Source: Pseudohongiella sp.
GTDB lineage: Bacteria; Pseudomonadota; Gammaproteobacteria; Pseudomonadales; Pseudohongiellaceae
NCBI GenBank assembly: GCA_030651695.1
Contig: JAUSCD010000030.1
Coordinates: forward strand, 1-64,000
DNA: 64,000 bases
Direction of reading: 5' to 3'
Shown here: one piece after another, positions 52,529 through 59,331 of the stretch
Position numbering within the stretch: the stretch's first letter is position 1
Layout of the letters: every line of letters starts with the position of its first letter
Position numbers and translations under genes: made by a program
Notes under the pieces: generated by a model
What the model was told of the DNA's origin: nothing
Databases searched by the model: none
The model's input: only the letters and a program-made list of their open reading frames with translations

Positions 52529-52672
52529 TCAATTGGTTGCATCCTGAACAGCGTCGGAAACTTCTTCCACGGCGTCGTCAATATCTTCGCCCATGCGCTC
52601 AGCCGGTCCTTTTTCCTCGCAAGCGCTCAATCCCATCAGACTGATCATAAACAACAAGGGGATGATCTTCAT
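52529..52672 (-). CDS. 47-residue entericidin-like small lipoprotein
   Basis: This gene is missing from the ORF track because of its size. It encodes MKIIPLLFMISLMGLSACEE with a lipobox (LSAC, Cys18), then an acidic tail (ERMGEDIDDAVEEVSDAVQD) predicted as an amphipathic helix. This matches small entericidin-like membrane lipoproteins. ATG 52672 has GGAG nine bases before it. It is the last of three small stress-type genes on the minus strand (DUF1328, CsbD, this one), which may share the sigma-54 promoter at 53284-53299, although the 127-base gap to csbD could hold another promoter. Confidence 0.75.
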   Translation of the reverse strand: MKIIPLLFMISLMGLSACEEKGPAERMGEDIDDAVEEVSDAVQDATN

Positions 52673-52799
52673 AAGGTATTACTCCATTAGATTTACAATC
52701 GGGACGCCCGCCGGAAAGCCCATCCCGATTGATATTCCAACCGACACGGGTTTTCCGGATGCTGTAGCGTTTTACCTGTAGCAGCAACAGCTGAAAGTA

Positions 52800-52997
52800 T
52801 CAGAGCGAGTCCAGATATTCATCAACTTCCTTGCGCACGCGATCTTTTTCCTGGCCGTACTTTTCCTGCAGTACACCAACCAGCCGTTCGCGGTTACCTT
52901 TGATTTGTTCGAATTCATCGTCGGTGATCTTGCCCCACTTGGATTGAATCGAACCTTTCATCTGTTTCCATTTGCCTTCAACGATATCACTATTCAT
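52800..52997 (-). CDS. CsbD-family stress protein (YjbJ-like)
   Basis: The 65-aa hydrophilic protein shows the CsbD pattern from its first residues (NSDIVEGKWKQMKGSIQSKWGKITDDEFEQIKG), rich in Lys and Glu, and is predicted as a small helical bundle. CsbD/YjbJ proteins are highly abundant under general stress in many bacteria, but their function is unknown. ATG 52997 has GAGGACGAGC upstream. It follows the DUF1328 gene by 30 bases on the same strand and is likely in one transcript with it. Confidence 0.93.
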   Translation of the reverse strand: MNSDIVEGKWKQMKGSIQSKWGKITDDEFEQIKGNRERLVGVLQEKYGQEKDRVRKEVDEYLDSL

Positions 52998-53027
52998 TTG
53001 CTCGTCCTCTGTGCTAACAACACGTTG

Positions 53028-53204
53028 CTATAGGGTGGGTGGTTTTCCTTGCACCGCTCTGGCCACCATCGCAATAACGAACAGGACCAGAAAGATAAAG
53101 AAAAGTATTTGTGCAATGCTTGCGGCAGTACCTGCGATTCCGGTAAAGCCGAAAAGCGCCGCAATAATTGCGATGACCAGAAATGTAAGCGCCCAACTAA
53201 GCAT
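53028..53204 (-). CDS. DUF1328 (YtjA-like) small membrane protein
   Basis: The protein has 58 aa, nearly all in two membrane helices: [24 protein letters not shown] and [21 protein letters not shown], the DUF1328 signature. These proteins are frequent neighbours of CsbD genes. The start is ATG 53204 with GGAGG eight bases upstream; the longer track start at 53384 passes through the promoter. A sigma-54 promoter lies about 80 bases upstream. Function unknown, often stress-associated. Confidence 0.92.
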   Translation of the reverse strand: MLSWALTFLVIAIIAALFGFTGIAGTAASIAQILFFIFLVLFVIAMVARAVQGKPPTL

Positions 53205-53283
53205 GATGTGACCTCCTTTTGATATTGAACATTCCTGAAAGAGTGTCGCCTCGCACTTTAAGAGGCGCCCATGTCTTAGACTT

Positions 53284-53299
53284 TGCAATGCCCGTGCCA
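53284..53299 (-). promoter_or_regulatory. Sigma-54 promoter driving DUF1328-csbD
   Basis: Read on the minus strand the sequence is TGGCACGGGCATTGCA, a complete match to the sigma-54 consensus TGGCACG-N4-TTGCA, with GG and GC exactly ten bases apart. Transcription would start about 12 bases downstream and give a leader of roughly 70 bases before the DUF1328 gene. The adjacent operon encodes a sigma-54 activator. Its orientation and position are exactly right for this small stress cluster. Confidence 0.85.
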
Positions 53300-53363
53300 G
53301 ATAGAAGATAGTTTTGTTTATCAGCAGCTTATGATTAGTGCGAAGTGCGCAGGGGCCAGAATT

Positions 53364-53381
53364 TGTCGGGTGAAGCCAACA
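53364..53381 (-). promoter_or_regulatory. Possible activator-binding site (GlrR-like) upstream of the sigma-54 promoter
   Basis: The site TGTC-N10-AACA differs at one position from TGTC-N10-GACA, the sequence bound by GlrR at enterobacterial glmY. It lies about 65 bases upstream of the -24 element, a normal enhancer distance. One near-match in AT-poor DNA is weak evidence by itself. Confidence 0.35.
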
Positions 53382-53468
53382 CATTCCAGAGTGTTTTCGT
53401 AAGTTGCTGATTTTAAAGGGCAGAGGTGTTGGGTGTGGGCGACAAAGGTGGGGGCCTCCGAACCCACA

Positions 53469-54830
53469 CTACTCGGGAATCTTGCGAAACTGCGCGGGAT
53501 CGAGTTTATGTCGTTTGAGAAGTTTGTAGAACTCGCTGCGGTTGCGTTCAGACAGTCTTGCTGCCAGCGCAATATTGCCCTCTGTCATATTGAGCAAGCG
53601 CAGCAGATAGTCGTGTTCGAATTGTTCACGCGCCTGACTGAGGCCGACCAGACGTTCCGGCTTGAATCTCAGAGCGCGCTCGACCAGCGCGAGCGAGATT
53701 AATGGAGTAGAGGTCAGTACCACACATTGCTCTACGATATTGAGAAGCTGGCGCACATTGCCGGGCCACGGCGCGCTGACAAGCAGGGCCATGGCTTCGG
53801 GGGAAAAGCGCACAGGGTCTTTATCATGACGCGCAGATAACATCTGGCAGAAATGATTGGCAAGTAAGGAGATGTCCTCGCGCCGGTCTGAAAGCGGCGG
53901 CAGCTCCAGTGTGATGACATTCAGACGATAGAACAGATCCTCCCGAAATGTGCCTAGTGCCACTTTTTTTACGAGGTCATTGTGAGTTGCCGCTATGATG
54001 CGCACATCCACGGCCACCGTTTCCGTCGACCCCACAGGGCGTACTTCGTGCTGCTCCAGAACGCGCAGCAGTTTGGCCTGAGCCGCGATAGACATATCGC
54101 CAATTTCATCGAGGAACACGGTGCCGCGATTTGCCGCCTGAAAAAGCCCCCGATGAGGTTTGGTGGCGCCGGTAAATGAGCCGGCGACGTGACCAAACAA
54201 CTCCGATTCCAGCAAAGCCTCTGGCATTGCCGCGCAGTTGAGCGCCAGAAAGGGTTTATTGCTGCGCGCGCTGGCCTTGTGGATCGCGCCGGCGAGAAGT
54301 TCTTTGCCTGTGCCAGTCTGACTCTGGATCAGCACGCTGACATCGGTTACCGCCGCCGCCCGGGTTTGTTGCAGAAGATTTTCCATAATCTGACTGCAGC
54401 TGATGATTTCTGAACGCCATGCCTGATCGCTGGCATCGCTCTCCTGGTGCTCCATCTCCCCGCTCTGATGCAGTGCTTTCTCGATATGGGCCAGTAAGAT
54501 CCTGGCATCAAATGGTTTGACAAGGTAACTGAAAACACCCTTTTGCGTTGCGGCAACGGCCTCGGGTATGGTGCCATGAGCGGTCAGCATGATGACGGGC
54601 AAGCGCAGATTACTTTGTTGTATCCGGTCAAACAGTTCCATCCCATCCATGTCAGGCATGCGCAGATCAGTCACCACCACATGGGGCCGGAATACCGACA
54701 ACCGTGTCAATGCAGTGTGCGCGTTGTTGACGGCACTCACATCATAACCACTGGCTTTCAGTCGGACACTGATCAGGTGCAGCAGGTCATTATCATCATC
54801 GACCAGAAGAATTCTCCGTCTGTTTTTCAT
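53469..54830 (-). CDS. glrR: Sigma-54-dependent response regulator (GlrR/QseF-like)
   Basis: This 453-aa NtrC-type activator has a receiver (acidic pair DDD, phospho-acceptor D55 in VVTDLRMPDMDG), a central AAA+ domain (Walker A in SQTGTGKELLAG, Walker B in GTVFLDEIGDM) and a C-terminal Fis-type helix-turn-helix (MTEGNIALAARLSERNRSEFYKLLKRH). The sigma-54 contact loop reads GSFTGA instead of GAFTGA. Gene order with a lipoprotein and a GlrK-like kinase matches the glrK-qseG-glrR operon. Likely targets include the adjacent DUF1328/csbD promoter. Confidence 0.9.
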   Translation of the reverse strand: MKNRRRILLVDDDNDLLHLISVRLKASGYDVSAVNNAHTALTRLSVFRPHVVVTDLRMPDMDGMELFDRIQQSNLRLPVIMLTAHGTIPEAVAATQKGVFSYLVKPFDARILLAHIEKALHQSGEMEHQESDASDQAWRSEIISCSQIMENLLQQTRAAAVTDVSVLIQSQTGTGKELLAGAIHKASARSNKPFLALNCAAMPEALLESELFGHVAGSFTGATKPHRGLFQAANRGTVFLDEIGDMSIAAQAKLLRVLEQHEVRPVGSTETVAVDVRIIAATHNDLVKKVALGTFREDLFYRLNVITLELPPLSDRREDISLLANHFCQMLSARHDKDPVRFSPEAMALLVSAPWPGNVRQLLNIVEQCVVLTSTPLISLALVERALRFKPERLVGLSQAREQFEHDYLLRLLNMTEGNIALAARLSERNRSEFYKLLKRHKLDPAQFRKIPE

Positions 54831-54834
54831 TCAG

Positions 54835-55344
54835 TTATCCCCCCTCCGGCTCGCGTCTGTCGATTTTTCTTTCGATGGTTGTGAGAGCTTCTATTTGCTC
54901 GCGTAACAAATATACCTGCAGACGCATCTCCAGTACCTGTCGCCACAAATCTGCAAGGGCGAGGTAGTCATTTCTTACCGCGCTGGTTCTTGCATGCTGC
55001 TCAAATTCATCCAGTAACGCCAGTGCGCGCTGTTCCTGAGGCGTGTGTTGCCGGGGTATTTGCAAATCAGGTGACCGCACGGTTGTTGCACTGACCAGCA
55101 AGGCAAGCTGAACAAGTGATTCATGTTCTTCGGTGATGCCCGTATTGGATTCGAGCCGCGTCTGTTCCTGGCGTAAAGACCCGGGTGTTGCAGCGGTAGC
55201 CCAGAGGTAAAAATCCATAGCTCCCAAATGCCCGGGGTGCTCACCGGCCTGTTGAAGCTGTGGCGTTGTTGTACAGGCAACCATTGTTGTCAGAGTTGCA
55301 AGCAGAAAAAAAAGGTACTTTCCCGCGACGATTTCCGTTTTCAA
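54835..55344 (-). CDS. QseG-like lipoprotein between the kinase and regulator genes
   Basis: The 169-aa protein has a lipobox (MVAC, Cys24 or so) after a hydrophobic signal, then a mostly helical region (TRLESNTGITEEHESLVQLALLVSATTV, RQVLEMRLQVYLLREQIEALTTIERKI) with a likely coiled coil at the end. Sequence similarity to known families is faint, but the position between glrK and glrR, with a 4-base overlap and a 4-base gap, is that of QseG, an outer-membrane lipoprotein that modulates the GlrK kinase. The assignment rests mainly on synteny. Confidence 0.7.
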   Translation of the reverse strand: MKTEIVAGKYLFFLLATLTTMVACTTTPQLQQAGEHPGHLGAMDFYLWATAATPGSLRQEQTRLESNTGITEEHESLVQLALLVSATTVRSPDLQIPRQHTPQEQRALALLDEFEQHARTSAVRNDYLALADLWRQVLEMRLQVYLLREQIEALTTIERKIDRREPEGG

Positions 55345-56795
55345 CGTGTTTCTCCATTTGTGTTGTCATCAATCCGTTTCTGCGGCAGCGGCAGGGTCAC
55401 ACGAAAACACGCTCCTTTAGCGACCTCGCACACTTCAATCCTGCCGCCCGCGGCCAGCACATACTCGCGCGCAATGGCGAGCCCCAGTCCCGTGCCATCG
55501 ATTGCGCCACGTGGTTTCGCAGAACCCTGGTAAAACGCCGTGAACACTTTTGTCCTTTCTGCAAGCGGCACACCCGGCCCTTCGTCTGCAACATCAAAAA
55601 CCACGCCGTCATCACGTGTAAACAGTCTCAGTGTAATCACGCCATCTGCAGGTGAAAACTTCAGCGCATTGGTAAAAATATTGTCAACAACTACCCTCAG
55701 GCGCTCCGGATCCGCAAGCACCACCAGTTTCTCCATTTCCCTGTGCACTTTAATCCTGTTGGAAGTCACAGGCCATTGATGCGCCGCCACAACAGCTTCC
55801 ACAATCTGATCAAAACGCACTGGTTCGGGCATGGCGTTGAGCACAGCGAAATTCTGCGAGTTGTGACGCAGAACATCCTCGATAAGCATCTGCAGGCGCT
55901 GACCGTTGGTAATGATGATGCGACTGACCTCACGTTGCTCATCGTTGAGCGGACCCACTACACCTTCGCCAAGCAAAGCGGCTCCTTCCTGCATGGAGGC
56001 GAGCGGAGTCTTCAACTCATGTGAGATGTGGCGCAAAAACGAGGCGCGTTGCTGTTCCAGTTCGTTGAGACGACTTCGCAGCCAGTCCAGGCGCACGCCA
56101 AGAGACTGCAAGTCGCGAGGCCCGGTAATCTCGATGGAATCTTTATAGGACCCACTGCCGAGGCGATTGATGGCACTGTCAATCTGTTGCAAAGGTCGGG
56201 TAATCAACGTCACAAAAAGGGCGGCAAGCCCGGATGCAGCTGCTATAAAAAGCAATGCCTGTATTGTCAGTGCTTGCTGAGTGGCGTCAGTTCGCTCACG
56301 CAGCAAGCTCTGCCGCGTGGTTATCCATTGCGCTATATTATCGGACAAGTCGTAGGCCGTGTCAGAAAGTCCGGCATACGCCGCCTCCGCAAGTCTGCGC
56401 TCCTGTGTATTTGCTAGCAAGGCAGACGCGCTGGCCTCGGCATCGAGAAGATTTGTTGCGATCTCTGTGACGTCGCCGGTCATGTTGTCCAGTGCAAGTA
56501 ACTGAGCAACAGCTGCGTGAAACTCGGTTTTCCTGTTGTTATAAACCTGTAACAGGCTCTCATCACGCAGTATAAGGAACTGCAGCGCACTTCGTTCCAT
56601 GCCAAGAGTTTGTTCAATTATTTGCCGGCTTGTACTCATTGCCGTAGCGGCAGCCGTTACAGCCTCCTGGCTCTGGTGACTCTGCCGGTCGAGTTGGCGG
56701 ACAGTGGCCAGCAGGGCCGTGACCAACAGGGTAGCGACCACCATAAAGCCGATAATAGTCAGCTGCCGGATGGACTGTGCTCTGAACAGTAACAT
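55341..56795 (-). CDS. glrK: Sensor histidine kinase (GlrK/QseE-like)
   Basis: The 484-aa kinase has two membrane helices (IIGFMVVATLLVTALLATV and ALLFIAAASGLAALFVTLI) around a helical periplasmic sensor of about 150 aa, a HAMP region (RPLQQIDSAINRLGSGSYKD), the phospho-accepting His in FLRHISHELKTPLASMQEG and a full HATPase (DNIFTNALKFSP, DVADEGPGVP, GTGLGLAIAREYV). This is the build of GlrK/QseE, whose periplasmic signal is unclear. ATG 56795 follows GGAGG; the track start at 56840 lies within a structured intergenic region. First gene of a three-gene operon. Confidence 0.9.
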   Translation of the reverse strand: MLLFRAQSIRQLTIIGFMVVATLLVTALLATVRQLDRQSHQSQEAVTAAATAMSTSRQIIEQTLGMERSALQFLILRDESLLQVYNNRKTEFHAAVAQLLALDNMTGDVTEIATNLLDAEASASALLANTQERRLAEAAYAGLSDTAYDLSDNIAQWITTRQSLLRERTDATQQALTIQALLFIAAASGLAALFVTLITRPLQQIDSAINRLGSGSYKDSIEITGPRDLQSLGVRLDWLRSRLNELEQQRASFLRHISHELKTPLASMQEGAALLGEGVVGPLNDEQREVSRIIITNGQRLQMLIEDVLRHNSQNFAVLNAMPEPVRFDQIVEAVVAAHQWPVTSNRIKVHREMEKLVVLADPERLRVVVDNIFTNALKFSPADGVITLRLFTRDDGVVFDVADEGPGVPLAERTKVFTAFYQGSAKPRGAIDGTGLGLAIAREYVLAAGGRIEVCEVAKGACFRVTLPLPQKRIDDNTNGETR

Positions 56796-56836
56796 TCTCA
56801 CCTCCTGTGACCGGTTACATGCGGGGCAACTCCAAC

Positions 56837-56883
56837 CCATGTTCGATGCGCCTCATCAGCGGCGCAAGCGGGTCTGAACATGG
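56837..56883 (-). repeat. Nested inverted repeats upstream of the GlrK-like gene
   Basis: An outer pair CCATGTTC/GAACATGG encloses an inner pair TGCGCC/GGCGCA. The element lies in the 216-base gap between the DUF1295 gene and glrK, both on the minus strand. In enterobacteria the small RNA GlmY is encoded just upstream of glrK. Here no promoter could be shown, so a terminator for the DUF1295 gene or a leader structure is equally possible. Confidence 0.45.
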
Positions 56884-57011
56884 TGTCAGCGGGTGCTTTG
56901 TTCTGAAGCGCATCCTAACATCCTCCGCGCCGGCAGGAAATTTGATATTGCGCTGAAGCAACCAAATGCTGAGTATCACAAGCGGGAGCGAACTCCGTGT
57001 CCGCTCCGTTG

Positions 57012-57950
57012 TCAGGTGTGCGAGCCCAGTGCCCGGGGTGGCCGTGGCAACAAAACCGGTGTGTTCTGCTTGTAGTGCTGATAGCTGGCGTCTTTGCCCC
57101 AGCGTTTGTCAGAGCGGGCCTCCAGCAAAGGTATTCCGCTGACGCGTGTCAGCAGTATTACCACAAAAAACGGAGAGATCAGGCTGAGCAGCTGCCAGCC
57201 GCTGAGAACCGGTGCAGCCACCAGCGCAACGCCAATCCACAGAAGAATTTCGCCAAAATAGTTGGGGTGCCGGGACCACGCCCACAAACCGCTGTTAATA
57301 AACTTACCCTCGTTTGCAGGTGTGGCCCGGAACCGCCGCTTTTGTCTGTCGGCCACTATTTCAATGAACAGACCTGTCGCCCAAAGTGCTATGCCTACGT
57401 AAGCCGCTGTTTCCATGGGCTGCCTGTTGCTGCTGGTAATCGCTGTCAACGCAGCTGCACTGGTCACAAACACCCACAATGCCTGAATGCTCCAGGTCAC
57501 CATAAAGCGGCTGAACACCGGTTTGATATCATCAAAGCGGCCATCGGAACCGTCTTTTCTGACACGCAGGAACAAAAAACTGCCCAGGCGTGCGGCCCAG
57601 ATGAAAATCATCATGGTCAGGATGATGGCGCGGGAATCCTGCCCCGGAGACAGATTGAGTGCCAGCAGTGCCAGCGTAATAAAACAAAGACTGCCGGTGA
57701 GATCAAAAAAATGCTCGGTCTGAGCCAGCCAGGAGGGCAGGAATATCAGCCAGTTGATGGCAAACGACAGGGCCGCGCAAATGGCCAGCACTGGCACGTT
57801 AAAGCCTGCAACATGAACCGTGGCGCCGCCTTGACTGCCGGCCGCGGTCAGCCCGGCTGCCACCAGCACAGTGACAATGATCACCATGATGGAACGGACG
57901 TGATTTACCTTTTCAGACTTCTTATTGTTGTCTTTGCCTGAATGACTCAT
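57012..57950 (-). CDS. DUF1295 / steroid 5-alpha-reductase-like membrane protein
   Basis: The 312-aa protein has about seven hydrophobic segments, and the C-terminal region has ANEGKFINSGLWAWSRHPNYFGEILLWIGVAL, the signature of the DUF1295/isoprenylcysteine methyltransferase/steroid reductase superfamily, with LTRVSGIPLLEARSDKRWG near the end. Bacterial members are mostly uncharacterised NAD(P)H-dependent or methyltransferase-like membrane enzymes. I favour ATG 57950, behind GGGAGA; ATG 57980 is also possible. It is divergent from the diguanylate cyclase. Confidence 0.88.
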   Translation of the reverse strand: MSHSGKDNNKKSEKVNHVRSIMVIIVTVLVAAGLTAAGSQGGATVHVAGFNVPVLAICAALSFAINWLIFLPSWLAQTEHFFDLTGSLCFITLALLALNLSPGQDSRAIILTMMIFIWAARLGSFLFLRVRKDGSDGRFDDIKPVFSRFMVTWSIQALWVFVTSAAALTAITSSNRQPMETAAYVGIALWATGLFIEIVADRQKRRFRATPANEGKFINSGLWAWSRHPNYFGEILLWIGVALVAAPVLSGWQLLSLISPFFVVILLTRVSGIPLLEARSDKRWGKDASYQHYKQNTPVLLPRPPRALGSHT

Positions 57951-58239
57951 GTCATCTCCCGGACGCAAGTTTCCAGCCATGGCTGTTTCCTGGTTTTACG
58001 AACACGCTGCGATTTCAGTTTAGCGTCGTGTGTGCAGTTTAACGTGCTGAGGTGAAATCACGAAAAAGCACGACGGCATGAATAAAACGCCGCCTGCGGT
58101 GTAGCGGGTAACAAAAAGCGAGCAGCTACATCATGACCGGTGCGGCTGAATTTCTGGTTTACGATACTGCTGTTATTGTTGAGTAGGTGTAGAATGTCGC
58201 CTTCAAGCCGTAGTGCCGCGGCAACAGGGCAATAAAAAC

Positions 58240-59331
58240 ATGACTGGCCTGGATCTTGATTACCGTCACCGCACTACGCTGAGGTTCAGCCGTGCCTTGA
58301 TGATTATTATGGTCGTTGGTTCCATCGGCCGTACGTTTATTGCGTATCTGCCTGATTTTGTTGTCTGGCTGGGTTTTTTTAATGTGGCGCTGGCCGTAGT
58401 AGCCTACCTGGTTATCCGTAGCAAACGTTTGCTGCACTACGAATCTCAAATTGTCGTGGCTCTTTGTTTTATATACGTTTACCCGCTGTTCTTTACTACC
58501 GGCGGCGTCAATAGCCAGTATGTCTACTTCATGACGCTGATTCCCATGGTGGCAGCGCTTGTTGGCAGTGTTCGTATGACCTGGACAGTCTGTGTGATCC
58601 AACTGCTGCTTATTGTGCTGCTGTTCATGTTGGGTGATAGCATCCCCGACCTCACCGGTTACCCGTTTATAGAAGAGAAAACCCGTGTCAGAAGTGTCTG
58701 GTTGATGGTGGGGGTCATCATCGCCAGCTACTTTGGTGTCTATTTCCGCACAGCCTACGATGAACAATCCGTGATGCTCGACAATCTGGCCAGCGTTGAT
58801 TATCTGACCGGTCTGTTGAACCGACGCGCTCTGAAAGCGCGACTCGATAATGAATTGCAGCGTAGCGCACGTTCTGCCCAGCCTTTGTCAGTTCTGATGA
58901 TGGATGTTGATTTCTTTAAACAGTTCAATGATCAGCATGGACATGCCGCAGGTGATGACTGTCTGATCAAGGTTGCGCGCTGTCTGCGCAAACACACCCG
59001 TGCCGAAGACATTGTGTCGCGTTATGGCGGTGAGGAATTCCTGATTGTGTTAATCAACGCTGACGTCAAAGAAACCCTGACGGTCGCAGAAAAGCTGCGT
59101 CAGGCGATCGCAGACCTTGATCCGCTGGCCTGCGGCGATAATATCAGTGTGACGATTGGCGCTGCCTCTATGGCCCCGGCAACTTCGCTTGATCAGTTGC
59201 CGGAAGCGGAGGATCTGATTCGTGAAGCTGACGAGGCGCTCTATCGTGGCAAGGAGGCCGGACGCAATCGCGTGGAGTATTTTAATCGCTCCGAAACCAA
59301 GGCCATTAAAAGTAATCCGGCTTACACCTGA
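58240..59331 (+). CDS. Membrane-bound diguanylate cyclase
   Basis: It makes the second messenger c-di-GMP from GTP. The first ~180 residues hold five or six membrane helices (a 6TM-type sensor). The GGDEF domain has the active-site motif GGEEF at about residues 263-267 in RYGGEEFLIVL, and an RxxD inhibitory site (RAED) five residues before it, so product inhibition is expected. DVDFFKQFNDQHGHAAGD supplies the metal-binding Asp. There is no EAL domain. ATG 58240 is used over GTG 58213. It could affect the exopolysaccharide locus through c-di-GMP, as inference only. Confidence 0.93.
   Translation: MTGLDLDYRHRTTLRFSRALMIIMVVGSIGRTFIAYLPDFVVWLGFFNVALAVVAYLVIRSKRLLHYESQIVVALCFIYVYPLFFTTGGVNSQYVYFMTLIPMVAALVGSVRMTWTVCVIQLLLIVLLFMLGDSIPDLTGYPFIEEKTRVRSVWLMVGVIIASYFGVYFRTAYDEQSVMLDNLASVDYLTGLLNRRALKARLDNELQRSARSAQPLSVLMMDVDFFKQFNDQHGHAAGDDCLIKVARCLRKHTRAEDIVSRYGGEEFLIVLINADVKETLTVAEKLRQAIADLDPLACGDNISVTIGAASMAPATSLDQLPEAEDLIREADEALYRGKEAGRNRVEYFNRSETKAIKSNPAYT

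Noticed and set aside
56997-57941. 314-aa plus-strand ORF opposite the DUF1295 gene
   Set aside because: It is the antisense shadow of a membrane-protein gene; its composition (many Gln, His, Cys, Arg) is not that of a real protein.
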